This document shows positions 45,299-54,433 of a DNA stretch of 64,000 nucleotides, in pieces. Under the pieces are notes generated by a model. It did not search any database and had not been told where the DNA came from. It saw only the letters and a list, made by a program, of their open reading frames with translations. This DNA is from Periweissella beninensis. GTDB lineage: Bacteria; Bacillota; Bacilli; Lactobacillales; Lactobacillaceae. Both the position numbers and the translations under genes were made by a program. The DNA is taken from NCBI RefSeq assembly GCF_016908275.1, contig NZ_JAFBDN010000001.1:1-64000 (forward strand), read 5' to 3'. Position 1 is the stretch's first letter, and each line of letters begins with the position of its first letter.

Positions 45299-46321
45299 TT
45301 GAACCAAGTCCAACAAATTCTTAATCAGTACGGCTTAAAACTGGTTAATTATACCCCCAATCCTGATATGGCAGCCCTTATGCCAACCCCTATTCGAACC
45401 CATATCACCTTAGCCAATGTTGTTATTAACAATCATGATTTTGTCCTGATTGACATTGATGACGACCTTAATGATGATCGGTTCATTCAATTAATTAAAT
45501 TACTGAAAAACATTCCATTTCCCGTCATCTTTATTACAGATAATTTAACTAGCGAGACACAGTTAAATATTATGCAAAATAATTTTGGCTTTATCAGTCA
45601 TAATGGGTTTTTCTTACCTGCCATTAAACCTGTTACTTTAAATAAGCCCACAATGCAATTAATTTCGTTATCTAAAAATCAACAAATTATTATTTTAGCA
45701 TTGATTTATTGGAAACTTTTACAAGATGATAATAGTAACATTTTTCATATTAAAGTCCGCCAATTAGCCAAATTTCTGGATATTACCCCAATGACCATTT
45801 CCCGTGCCTTACGGACCTTTGTCGATGCTGGCTGGCTCGCAACGAGCGGTTATACGCGTAATCATAGTTTTGCCATTCCCGCTGGTTTTGATCTTAACTC
45901 CTGGATTCAAGAAATTTTGCATTTCCTACCTAGCCCAGTTCAAAAAACGGTCTACATTCCGTTAAATGATGCTACTAAAATTACCAACAAGCGTTTAACC
46001 AACCTAACTGCTCTAAGTAAATTTACGTTAGTAGCACCTAGTGCCATGCTTAACTGGGCAATTCCAGCCAAAGACTTAACAGCTAACTTGCGGACAGTGT
46101 GCATTCCAGAGTTCAACGCCTCACTAGCACCTAAAAAACACTTGGCTGTCGAATTATGGAAATATGATGCCGCCATTTTTAGCCAGTTTTTACCAACCAA
46201 TTATCAAATTGCGGTTGATCCGATTTCGTTATACCTTAGTTTACGTAACTTCCATGATAAACAAGTTCACGAACAACTAAATGTCTTATTACAAAACTTA
46301 GTTAAACAACGAAAAAAATAA
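45299..46321 (+). CDS. Winged-helix DNA-binding protein of unknown role (AbiEi-like architecture)
   Basis: The 340-residue protein starts with TTG eight bases after AAAGGAG. Residues about 1-110 form an alpha/beta region, about 145-190 a winged helix with VRQLAKFLDITPMTISRALRTFVDAGW, and the C-terminal part ends with VDPISLYLSLRNFHDKQVHEQL. That last pattern resembles the VxPxQLYLDL region of type IV (AbiEi) antitoxin-like transcription regulators. No AbiEii-type nucleotidyltransferase toxin gene is adjacent, so a toxin-antitoxin role is not supported; a stand-alone regulator is more likely. It is divergent from the cysE leader, so it may act there. Family assignment is uncertain. Confidence 0.6.
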   Translation: MNQVQQILNQYGLKLVNYTPNPDMAALMPTPIRTHITLANVVINNHDFVLIDIDDDLNDDRFIQLIKLLKNIPFPVIFITDNLTSETQLNIMQNNFGFISHNGFFLPAIKPVTLNKPTMQLISLSKNQQIIILALIYWKLLQDDNSNIFHIKVRQLAKFLDITPMTISRALRTFVDAGWLATSGYTRNHSFAIPAGFDLNSWIQEILHFLPSPVQKTVYIPLNDATKITNKRLTNLTALSKFTLVAPSAMLNWAIPAKDLTANLRTVCIPEFNASLAPKKHLAVELWKYDAAIFSQFLPTNYQIAVDPISLYLSLRNFHDKQVHEQLNVLLQNLVKQRKK

Positions 46322-46381
46322 GCGTGCTTACCCTTAATTTAACCCAATCTGTTGCCCATAATGGTAAGGCGCTTCACACGC

Positions 46382-46418
46382 CACAAAAGACTGAACTTAC
46401 TAAGTTCAGTCTTTTGTG
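46382..46418. terminator. Bidirectional terminator, perfect palindrome
   Basis: CACAAAAGACTGAACTTA and its exact complement are separated by one base. It lies between the regulator gene and the convergent small ORF at 46463. Confidence 0.8.
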
Positions 46419-46462
46419 CTATTTTCAACCACCATTAAGGACGCTTTGCCCTCTGCTTTGGA

Positions 46463-46645
46463 CTAACCCCATCTTTTGGGATTCCAAATACGACCATCTA
46501 GCTCACCAGTATTTTGCTCTAATCGCGTTACTTGTTCATTTACCATGGTTTCCAACCCCATAAAAAAAGCCTGATCGACAAAACTACGACTTTCCTGCTT
46601 TAATTCATTAATTAACGCTATGAGCCACATCTGTTCATCATCCAT
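46463..46645 (-). CDS. Small protein, 60 residues, coupled to oxidoreductase gene
   Basis: The ORF begins MDDEQMWLIALINELKQESR and ends WNPKRWG. Its ATG overlaps the stop of the oxidoreductase gene (TAATG) and GGAGGAG lies five bases before it, so it is translated by coupling. It is probably a soluble helical protein; no family is recognised. The tight coupling suggests it acts together with the quinone reductase. Confidence 0.7.
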   Translation of the reverse strand: MDDEQMWLIALINELKQESRSFVDQAFFMGLETMVNEQVTRLEQNTGELDGRIWNPKRWG

Positions 46646-47343
46646 TATGTCTCCTCCGCATCTCTAATCATGTCGACTGTCCAATGTAATTCAGTTAGTT
46701 CATCAGTATTAGCCTGTATTTGTGCCAAAATCAGCTTTAATTTCGCTTGAACTTCACTATCATCACTTGCCTTAATCCGCTTTTGTAACTGCGCACAATA
46801 CCATGCTTGCTGGGCATCAAAGCCTGTGCCAACCTGCGTTAAATATTGATGGTATTGCATTACTAACTGTAATCTTTGATGAACAGTCATATATTGAAAC
46901 TGACTAATCACCAACGGTTTAGCATATTGCCAATTAAGCTTATGCGCCATCGCCTGTAGTGGTTTCAATAACTCAGAAATCGTATACTCTTCCTTACCAC
47001 CTGCCTGATACTCAGCAACTGGTTGGCCCATTGAAACAACGATTCCAAACTCTTTGGCCCCAAGCGTTGCTCCCCGACCGTAGGCAAACCCTGCGGTTAA
47101 TACTAAATCTTGCCATTCTCTTAAAATGGCCGGCATACTATACCAATATAGGGGAAATTGAAATATAATGCGAGTATGCGCTTGTAATAATGCTTGTTCA
47201 TGCCCCACATCAATTTGTTGATCTGTTAGTCGGTGCCAGGTGACATCTTCTTGGGGATAATTATGTTGTAAAAATTGTTGAGTTGCCGAATCTTCAAAAT
47301 TAGGATGCGCAACAATAATTAAAGTTTTCATCGTAGGTCTCAC
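46645..47343 (-). CDS. NAD(P)H oxidoreductase, flavodoxin-like (KefF/MdaB type)
   Basis: The 232-residue protein has the Flavodoxin_2 fold: KTLIIVAHPNFEDSATQQF (FMN/FAD phosphate site, residues 5-23), FQFPLYWYSMPAILREWQDLVLT near 70 and GYGRGA-like FAYGRGATLGAKEF near 100. Such enzymes reduce quinones or electrophiles by two electrons with NAD(P)H. The part after about 180 is longer than in KefF and helical. It overlaps the following 60-codon gene by one base. Confidence 0.88.
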   Translation of the reverse strand: MRPTMKTLIIVAHPNFEDSATQQFLQHNYPQEDVTWHRLTDQQIDVGHEQALLQAHTRIIFQFPLYWYSMPAILREWQDLVLTAGFAYGRGATLGAKEFGIVVSMGQPVAEYQAGGKEEYTISELLKPLQAMAHKLNWQYAKPLVISQFQYMTVHQRLQLVMQYHQYLTQVGTGFDAQQAWYCAQLQKRIKASDDSEVQAKLKLILAQIQANTDELTELHWTVDMIRDAEET

Positions 47344-47399
47344 TTATCTATACTTAGGTTTACTTGGCACTGTTTCATACTTAAATAGGATAGCACATT

Positions 47400-47993
47400 A
47401 TGAAAAAAACTACTAAAATTCAAACATACCATGTTTTACAGATAATAAGTTATCTAGGCATCATCGCCACGCTCAGCTTAACGGTTTATCTATGGCAAAT
47501 CGGTGCCTTTACTAACCTCAAGGTCTTGCAAAAATTAGTAGGCCTTGATGCACATCCCTTGCTAGCACCCCTTATTTTTATCGCACTACAAATTTGTCAA
47601 ATTATTATCCCCATTATTCCCGGGGCGCTAACCCTCACAGCGGGCGTTTTGTTATTTGGGCCATGGTGGGGCTTTTTATATAATTACCTCGGTATCATAA
47701 TTGGCTCGACCTTGGCCTTCCTCTTAGCCCGTTATTTTGGCGGTCAACTCCTGATACATCTTTTTTCATTAAAGCAACGTACGAAATACTTAACATGGCT
47801 TGATCAAAATGAACGCCGTTTTGCCAAATTTTTTATCGTCGCGATTTTATTACCTGGCTTCCCTGATGATCTCCTAACGATGATTGCTGGTTTATCGAAA
47901 ATGTCACTCCGCACATTTTGCATAATTATTTTAATCGCTAAACCGCTTAGTATTGCTAGTTACTCCGGTCTTGCTAAACTTTTCATTGGCTAA
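47400..47993 (+). CDS. TVP38/TMEM64 (DedA-like) membrane protein
   Basis: The 197-residue protein has about five helices. The pattern IPGALTLTAGVLLFGPWWGFLYN, then GSTLAFLLARYFGG near 105 and FLVAILLPGFPDDLLTMIAGLSKM-like FIVAILLPGFPDDLLTM near 140, is diagnostic of the SNARE-associated/TVP38 family. These proteins are lipid scramblase- or carrier-like; the substrate is not known here. The AGGATAGCACATT before the ATG is a weak ribosome site. A terminator follows. Confidence 0.88.
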   Translation: MKKTTKIQTYHVLQIISYLGIIATLSLTVYLWQIGAFTNLKVLQKLVGLDAHPLLAPLIFIALQICQIIIPIIPGALTLTAGVLLFGPWWGFLYNYLGIIIGSTLAFLLARYFGGQLLIHLFSLKQRTKYLTWLDQNERRFAKFFIVAILLPGFPDDLLTMIAGLSKMSLRTFCIIILIAKPLSIASYSGLAKLFIG

Positions 47994-48032
47994 GAGCCTA
48001 CCAAAAAATGAATAATCACTAACTATTAAAAA

Positions 48033-48069
48033 TAAAAAGGCCTGAATTTGTTAAAATTCGGCCTTTTTA
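48033..48069. terminator. Bidirectional terminator (TVP38 gene / htrA)
   Basis: AAAAAGGCCtGAATTT / AAATTCgGCCTTTTT lies between convergent genes; AATTC-core type. Confidence 0.85.
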
Positions 48070-48093
48070 CGTATTTTATCATCTGAGCAAGCG

Positions 48094-49347
48094 CTATTTT
48101 GTTTCTTTATTGAGCGTTGTCGTATCTAATGTCAACTTAATTGTGGTTGTCTTTAACGTACTACCACGATAGTATTTCACTTTCACACTATCCCCAATTT
48201 TATGACTAAACAAAATCTCACGCAGGGTCGCTTGACTCGTCACCTTTTTACCATCCATTGCCACGATCACATCATACTTCTTAATACCGGCTGTTTTCGC
48301 AGGACTTTGCTTAAGGGTTTGCATAATCACAACCCCCTTAGTTATCGAAGTTGGTAACTTAAGGACACTCTTTTGATCACTACTTGTAATATTGCTTAAG
48401 TCAATCAAGGTCACCCCAAGGGCTGGTCGTTTAACTGAACCCGAACTGATGATTTGATTAATAATGCTGACCACTTCATTCGATGGAATTGAAAAGCCCA
48501 TCCCCTCAACCGAAGTGCCGTTTGAGTCACTAGCTAATTTCATCGAGTTAATCCCAATTACCTGGCCACTCAAGTTAATCAATGGCCCACCTGAATTACC
48601 AGGATTAATTGCCGCATCAGTTTGAATAACGGTGGCATTACCCGTTTGGACGCCATCATCATTCGTGGCTGCAACGGTACGCTTCTTAGCAGAAATAATC
48701 CCTTGCGTCACACTCGTTGCATACTGTGAGCCTAATGGTGAACCAATCGCTAACACAGTTTGGCCGACATTTATATCGTTTGAATTACCAAAACTAGCAA
48801 TCTGGGTTACCTTGCTTGCATTAATCTTTAAGACGGCTAAATCAGTCGTTTCATCAGTCCCCACTAGTTTGGCTGTCAACTTAGTGCCGTCACTCATAAT
48901 TACTTGCAACGCATTTGATCCTGAGACAACGTGGTTATTAGTCACAATATAGGCGATGCCATTGCTCTTTTTAAAAATGACCCCTGATCCTTCTGAAGCC
49001 GTTTCTAATGTACTTTTTTTACTTGAGCTCGAGCTTGAACTGCTTCCAAATATCGAGTTTAGCGTACTGTTAGTACTGCTTTTTTGCAAATTAATCACAG
49101 ACACTACTGCGCCCGAAACACTATTAAATGCTTTCGTCGCACTATTACTTTCCGCTTTAGTCGTTTGGACTTTGACGTTGCCAGTCGTCGTTTTGCTTGA
49201 ACTTGAAATATGATTTTGTTGCCATGCTTCATAGGCATTATCTCCACTGATAACAATTCCCCCACCAAGCATACCGGCCACTAAACTCATCACTACGACC
49301 TTGGTTGTTCCACTTTTTACGCGGCTTTTTTGGTTGTCGTTTTCCAT
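48094..49347 (-). CDS. htrA: HtrA/DegP serine protease
   Basis: HtrA degrades misfolded proteins at the outer face of the membrane. The 417-residue protein has one N-terminal helix (VVVMSLVAGMLGGGIVISG), a Ser-rich linker, a trypsin-like domain with the triad in VTNNHVV, ETTDLAVLKI and PGNSGGPL, and a C-terminal PDZ domain (from about 315, TKGVVIMQTLKQSPA). In lactobacilli it sits directly after the wal operon, as here. A hairpin between walJ and htrA and 136 bases of gap suggest a promoter of its own. Confidence 0.96.
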   Translation of the reverse strand: MENDNQKSRVKSGTTKVVVMSLVAGMLGGGIVISGDNAYEAWQQNHISSSSKTTTGNVKVQTTKAESNSATKAFNSVSGAVVSVINLQKSSTNSTLNSIFGSSSSSSSSKKSTLETASEGSGVIFKKSNGIAYIVTNNHVVSGSNALQVIMSDGTKLTAKLVGTDETTDLAVLKINASKVTQIASFGNSNDINVGQTVLAIGSPLGSQYATSVTQGIISAKKRTVAATNDDGVQTGNATVIQTDAAINPGNSGGPLINLSGQVIGINSMKLASDSNGTSVEGMGFSIPSNEVVSIINQIISSGSVKRPALGVTLIDLSNITSSDQKSVLKLPTSITKGVVIMQTLKQSPAKTAGIKKYDVIVAMDGKKVTSQATLREILFSHKIGDSVKVKYYRGSTLKTTTIKLTLDTTTLNKETK

Positions 49348-49445
49348 AGCCTGCCTCCACTCTAACTTTTGTCATTAGTTTTTATGTTATGCTACTGTAC
49401 TAACATTAAATTAGCGTTAAATAGCATCAATACCTATATAATAGC

Positions 49446-49471
49446 AAAAAAGAGCGCATTTTGCGTCCTTT
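49446..49471 (-). terminator. Intrinsic terminator of the wal operon
   Basis: On the minus strand GACGCA/TGCGcTC forms a short stem followed by six T, 12 bases after the walJ stop. Confidence 0.65.
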
Positions 49472-49482
49472 CCTTACCAATT

Positions 49483-50298
49483 TTAAATAGCTCTTAAAGG
49501 TGTGGCCTGATTAGGATCCGTATCCCAAAGCTTAAAATCATGATTAACAGCGATATCACGTTGTTGCATAATTTGCTCCACCGTTAAATGTGCTAAAATC
49601 TTTTGGTTATTTTCCTGACTCAGATGCCCCAAATAAATCTGTTTGGTATTATTACCTAATAAATCAATTGCCGCTAAGGCCCCATCTTCATTCGACAAAT
49701 GACCCTTATCACCCAAAATGCGTTGCTTTAGCGACCACGCATAACTGCCCATTCTGAGCATCTCGACGTCATGGTTTGTTTCGAGTAGATAAGCATCCGC
49801 ATTTTTTAAGGTTCCTTGCAAGCGATCAGATAAATAACCCGTATCCGTCACAATCGCAAAGGTTTTATTAGCATGGTGGAATTGGTAAAATTGTGGGTTC
49901 GCAGCATCATGGGATACTGCAAAGCTTTCGACATCCAAATCGCCTAAATCTAATGTTTTCCCCGGCTCAAAAATCAACTGTTGAGTTGGTGCTACTTTAC
50001 CGATCTTGCTAGCCATTGCTGCCCACGTAGCCTGATTAGCATAGACTGGCATCCCATATTTGCGGGCTAAAATACCAACCCCTTTAATATGATCAATATG
50101 CTCATGGGTGACAAATATGGCATCGACATCTTTAAGCGAACGATTAATCGAGTTCATCAATTGTTCGATTTTTTTACCAGACAAACCAGCATCAACTAAC
50201 ACCTTATGGTTGGGTGTTTCAATATAGGTAACATTCCCTGAACTACCACTCGCTAATGAACTAATTTTTAAAGCATCATCTGAAAATAAATCAACCAC
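49483..50298 (-). CDS. walJ: MBL-fold hydrolase WalJ/YycJ
   Basis: The 271-residue metallo-beta-lactamase-fold protein shows LASGSSGNVTYIET at the N-terminus and the metal motif THEHIDHIKG near 65, with later metal ligands in SHDAANPQFY and DTGY. YycJ is a nuclease-like protein linked to coordination of cell division and DNA repair. It is the last gene of the wal operon, 20 bases after walI. Confidence 0.95.
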   Translation of the reverse strand: MVDLFSDDALKISSLASGSSGNVTYIETPNHKVLVDAGLSGKKIEQLMNSINRSLKDVDAIFVTHEHIDHIKGVGILARKYGMPVYANQATWAAMASKIGKVAPTQQLIFEPGKTLDLGDLDVESFAVSHDAANPQFYQFHHANKTFAIVTDTGYLSDRLQGTLKNADAYLLETNHDVEMLRMGSYAWSLKQRILGDKGHLSNEDGALAAIDLLGNNTKQIYLGHLSQENNQKILAHLTVEQIMQQRDIAVNHDFKLWDTDPNQATPLRAI

Positions 50299-50318
50299 AT
50301 TACCCCTTTCTAACCATG

Positions 50319-51158
50319 TTAAATCTGACTACTGGCGACATTCTTGGTACTTGTCGTTTTGGTTTGCATGATTTCGCCTGTAAAGGCATTTACTTTTTTA
50401 ATTTCGATATCACTACTGTTCCCATTTTGAACACCAAAGAACCAGGTTGGCACATACACAACCGTGTTATCAATCTTCAATAATTTCGCATACGCAAGAC
50501 GGTGCCAAATAATTTTAGCCCCATTCGCTAATTGATTATACTGATACAACCAAATTACCGCCTTTTGTTCGCTAATGGTAGTCGTCCGTTCCCGTAAGGT
50601 TTGCGGATTAGCAATATAGGTTTGCGTGTAGCTAACGACTTTCCCGGCACTATTAATTTTAAACCGTAATTGCCCATTAGTAGCAATTACTAACCCGGTC
50701 GGCAAGGTTTGTACGTAGACGATTTCCTTAGTTGCGAGGGCCGTCAACCGCGCATTATAGACATAGCTTGTCCCATTAATCACATTGGTTGCTTGTGCAC
50801 TAAACGGGTCAAGCTTGCGCGCTGGGTGCTTTAAATTAACTGTAAATTGGTTTTTACTAGCCAATTTAACCGTTAAGCTATGCTTAGTCGCATTAAACGT
50901 CGGTGTGCCCACCTTGATTTGGCTAGCTTTTTGCCTTAGCTCATTGTTCAGCTGTCCCGCCACGTAAAATCCTTCACCGGCTTGTTTAGATAACGTACCC
51001 GTTGAAATACCGTCATTGCGGATTTCTTTCAAAACGGTTAGCGAGCCCGCTGCGCCACTGGTTTCTGGTTGAAATCCTTGATACCACTGCACCGATAAGA
51101 AAACATCAATCGCAATAAAGATTAGCAGAAATATCCACTGAATTCTTCTAAAATCCAT
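50319..51158 (-). CDS. walI: WalK-regulating membrane protein WalI/YycI
   Basis: The 279-residue protein has one N-terminal membrane helix (WIFLLIFIAIDVFLSVQWY) and an extracellular YycI domain. With WalH it controls WalK kinase activity from outside the membrane. Position between walH (14 bases) and walJ (20 bases) supports the call. The sequence of the extracellular part is only weakly conserved, as usual for the family. Confidence 0.92.
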   Translation of the reverse strand: MDFRRIQWIFLLIFIAIDVFLSVQWYQGFQPETSGAAGSLTVLKEIRNDGISTGTLSKQAGEGFYVAGQLNNELRQKASQIKVGTPTFNATKHSLTVKLASKNQFTVNLKHPARKLDPFSAQATNVINGTSYVYNARLTALATKEIVYVQTLPTGLVIATNGQLRFKINSAGKVVSYTQTYIANPQTLRERTTTISEQKAVIWLYQYNQLANGAKIIWHRLAYAKLLKIDNTVVYVPTWFFGVQNGNSSDIEIKKVNAFTGEIMQTKTTSTKNVASSQI

Positions 51159-51172
51159 CTATCGCATCCCCC

Positions 51173-52525
51173 CTAATTATTATTTTTTGTCAGCCATTGA
51201 TCAAGGCGCAACCATTCATCATTAATTTCTATATACCACACGGGCTTCAAATCGATGACCATATTTGAACTACTATTAGTTGTCCACCGATAACCAACTT
51301 GCATATCCTGAATGTTTTTAATCGCAATGCCATGCGCAACTAACCTCGCCAACACCGCATCACTAGACATCAATGTGACCGTTGGTTTGTTATTTGGTAG
51401 TGGGACTTGCAATGAATATAATGAGAAACGCATTTGTGTGTTACCTTGCGTATCATAGTTCAACTGGACACTTCCATAACGGGTTTGATTAAAAATCGGG
51501 AACCCCTCAACGTACGTCCGATACACAAAATTCGTCGCATCTTCATTTGTTTCAAAAAAACGCATGTTATCTAACGGCACTCCGATACTGACCAAATCAG
51601 TATAGGCGTTGCGAAGGATCTTACTATAACCAGTCGCATCTCGGGAGCCATCAAAGTTTTGATAGCTAACCACGCCACTTTTACTAAAGACCGTCATTCG
51701 GCGGAAATTGCCGTCTTCGTAGACTGTTCGGTTGGTTTGCTTTTTCGTCTTAACTGAGGATAAGCCCCCGTTATTTAACAACCCCTTAACTAAACTATTA
51801 GCAGTTTGCTTATTCAATAGGTATGAATACTGTTTTAAAGTTACTCCTTGCGTATACGTTAATAACACATTTTTCTCATATAAACGTTCGCTCACCGGGA
51901 CTTTCCCACTTGCTTGATTAATTTTTTTAAGCAATTTCTTTAAGCCTCGCGGTGTGACATTTAAGGCTTGCACACTAAACTGACTATCATTTAAGAGATA
52001 AATATGTTTGGGATTTTTGGTTGGAATCAAAATTCGATTAAACTCGAGCTTACGATCAAATTTAATTTTTTGTTGATAGACCGTATTAAATAACGAACCG
52101 GCTAGTAAATCCGGGTAATTCAATAACAGCATATTAGCTTGTTGCAGTAGTTGCGCATACGCCTGGGCCGATAGCCTGGTCACCTTACTTGTCTTTGTAA
52201 ACTGCCACTGGCGCATACTCTTTTGCACTTCGTTGATCACATTCACTTTGTTATCATAGAGTAACTTTTGCGCCTGACTAGCATCAGTTTGAAGCACTTG
52301 CGTTGGTGAATAGATATCACTAATCGTACGCGCCGTTATCGTTGAGTTCTCAGCTGTGCTTCGTGTCGTACTTTTATTAGTATGTGTGAAATGGGCTGGA
52401 TTTATCGAAATCAAACCCGTAAAAATCAAATTAATCACGATGGCAATCGTCAAACTGACGGGTAATACGAAGCGGCTGACGATGCCAAAATTGGTTACTA
52501 ACTTAAAGCGTTTTTTATTCTGCAT
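51173..52525 (-). CDS. walH: WalK-regulating membrane protein WalH/YycH
   Basis: The protein has one N-terminal helix (FVLPVSLTIAIVINLIFTG) and a large extracellular YycH domain, 450 residues from the ATG at 52525. That start overlaps the last codons of walK by 11 bases and follows AGGGGATGA; the longer frame beginning 108 bases upstream lies inside walK and is rejected. It acts with WalI to restrain WalK. The overlap indicates translational coupling with walK. Confidence 0.92.
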   Translation of the reverse strand: MQNKKRFKLVTNFGIVSRFVLPVSLTIAIVINLIFTGLISINPAHFTHTNKSTTRSTAENSTITARTISDIYSPTQVLQTDASQAQKLLYDNKVNVINEVQKSMRQWQFTKTSKVTRLSAQAYAQLLQQANMLLLNYPDLLAGSLFNTVYQQKIKFDRKLEFNRILIPTKNPKHIYLLNDSQFSVQALNVTPRGLKKLLKKINQASGKVPVSERLYEKNVLLTYTQGVTLKQYSYLLNKQTANSLVKGLLNNGGLSSVKTKKQTNRTVYEDGNFRRMTVFSKSGVVSYQNFDGSRDATGYSKILRNAYTDLVSIGVPLDNMRFFETNEDATNFVYRTYVEGFPIFNQTRYGSVQLNYDTQGNTQMRFSLYSLQVPLPNNKPTVTLMSSDAVLARLVAHGIAIKNIQDMQVGYRWTTNSSSNMVIDLKPVWYIEINDEWLRLDQWLTKNNN

Positions 52526-54368
52526 CCCAATCATCCCCTGCATCATATTTCTCAAATGGTAATGAGATATAGAATGTTGACCCTTTACCTTCAACACTAT
52601 CAACCCAGATACGCCCACCAAGCAGTTGGACAACTTCTTTGGAGATCGCTAATCCAAGGCCGGTACCACCTTGTTTGCGTGAACGCGCTTTGTCAACGCG
52701 GAAGAACCGGTCAAAGATCTTAGGCACATCTTTGCGTGGAATTCCCAGTCCTTGGTCGGTCACACTCAAAATGGCATAATTATGCGTTTGTAATAGCCGG
52801 ACAATAATTTCACTACCATCAGGCGAATACTTAATCGCATTATTCATTAAATTATCGACGACTTGGGTAAACTTATCGGTATCGAGTTCAACCCAGATAT
52901 CCTTATCGGTAAACTCACGCTTAATACTATATTGTTTTTCCGGATGATCATCTTTTTCGATAATCATATCAAACCGATTCAAGATATAATTTAGCAGTTC
53001 ATTCAAATTAACATACTCGAGTTCGAGTTTGGTCGTCCCCGAGTCCATGCGTGATAGCGCCAACAAATCATTAATCATGCGAATCATGCGTTCAGTTTCA
53101 TCTTGAGTAACCTTTAAGAAACTAGGCGCAACTTCCGGATCTTGCCATGCGCCATCTGCTAAAGCTTCAATATATGAGCGAACTGAAGTCAATGGTGTGC
53201 GTAATTCATGCGACACGTTCGAGACAAAGGCTTTGCGATCACGTTCAATTTTTTCTTGTTCGGTAACATCATGTAGGACAATAACTAGACCGGAAATAAA
53301 CCCCGATGCCCGCTGGATTAAACTGATATAGGCGTGCAAAATTAATTCATGGTCCACTTGGGATAAATCAAGCACGAGTTCTTCTTGTTTTTCCAATAAC
53401 TGCCGTAAGGTGTACTCTTCACCAATATCAAGTAAGTCGATAATCGACTGACCAACCGCATCTTCGGTATGGGCGAGACCTAATAAGGTAAGTGCTTCAT
53501 CGTTGATAATCGTCACATTCCCCCGGCGATCCGTGGCTAGCACCCCATCACTCATATGAGCCAATACGGAATCTAAACGCCGCCGTTCCGACTCTGAGGC
53601 GGCTGTTGACTCTTCAACCCGATCAGACAAGACATTTACAGCTTGCGCTAGTTGACCTAATTCATCATTTCCATAAATTTTGACTTGGCCACTGTAGTCG
53701 CCATCCGCAATCAGGCGGGTCTGGAGATTAATCTCTTCAATTGGCCGGGTAATCGCCCGGGCAATCACAAACGCCATGCCGACCCCTAAAATAATTGCGA
53801 TAATCGAGGCATAGATATAAATACCTGTAATATTATTGATACTTTTATAAACTGATTCCATATTCGCCCGCACGACAATCACACCGACAATCGCATTGTG
53901 ATTACCTTGCACGGTGACAACTGGCGTCGTGGTAACCTCATAACGGTCACCATTTTGAACTTCAACGTTTTCTTTCTCATATGAACGTTGCGATAGGGCA
54001 TTTTTGACATTATTATCCGTCGTTTTTTGGCCGATAATCTGTTGATTATTAACATCACTCGTGCCCCGAATGGTGCCTTTAACATCAATCACCCGAATTT
54101 CGGTGATATTTTGATTATTAACATCCGTTAAAATGGTATGAATCTTACGGTTGGCTTTGCTTTGATTACTCAGCATTAATTGCTCACCTAGCGACTGATT
54201 AACATACGACTGTAACTGAATTTGGGTGCTAAAAGTTTTGCGCGTTTGTTGTTCCAATTGATGCACGAAAAAAGCGCCCACGAGTTCAAGTGTTACCAAT
54301 AACATCAATGCAAACACGAGCGCAATTTTGAAATGGATGGATTGGAACGATCTAAAAATACGTTGCAC
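52515..54368 (-). CDS. walK: Cell-wall sensor histidine kinase WalK/VicK
   Basis: The 617-residue kinase has two membrane helices (about 12-35 and 182-204) around an extracellular Cache-like sensor region, then HAMP, PAS (about 265-365), HisKA with His387 in NVSHELRTPLTS, and an HATPase domain with NNAIKYSP (N-box), DQGLGIP and GGTGLGLAI. It phosphorylates WalR to control autolysin and wall genes. The double-helix extracellular-loop form is the low-GC type with a sensor loop, not the short streptococcal one. Confidence 0.97.
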   Translation of the reverse strand: MQRIFRSFQSIHFKIALVFALMLLVTLELVGAFFVHQLEQQTRKTFSTQIQLQSYVNQSLGEQLMLSNQSKANRKIHTILTDVNNQNITEIRVIDVKGTIRGTSDVNNQQIIGQKTTDNNVKNALSQRSYEKENVEVQNGDRYEVTTTPVVTVQGNHNAIVGVIVVRANMESVYKSINNITGIYIYASIIAIILGVGMAFVIARAITRPIEEINLQTRLIADGDYSGQVKIYGNDELGQLAQAVNVLSDRVEESTAASESERRRLDSVLAHMSDGVLATDRRGNVTIINDEALTLLGLAHTEDAVGQSIIDLLDIGEEYTLRQLLEKQEELVLDLSQVDHELILHAYISLIQRASGFISGLVIVLHDVTEQEKIERDRKAFVSNVSHELRTPLTSVRSYIEALADGAWQDPEVAPSFLKVTQDETERMIRMINDLLALSRMDSGTTKLELEYVNLNELLNYILNRFDMIIEKDDHPEKQYSIKREFTDKDIWVELDTDKFTQVVDNLMNNAIKYSPDGSEIIVRLLQTHNYAILSVTDQGLGIPRKDVPKIFDRFFRVDKARSRKQGGTGLGLAISKEVVQLLGGRIWVDSVEGKGSTFYISLPFEKYDAGDDWDAE

Positions 54369-54433
54369 GTTAGTCCTCCACTTAACGATGCGATCCAGCA
54401 GGATCTATCTCATTCTCTTTATCATTAGTTTAA

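Noticed and set aside
46324-46563. ORF of 79 codons after the winged-helix gene
   Set aside because: It runs through a perfect terminator palindrome and overlaps the better-supported 60-codon gene on the other strand.
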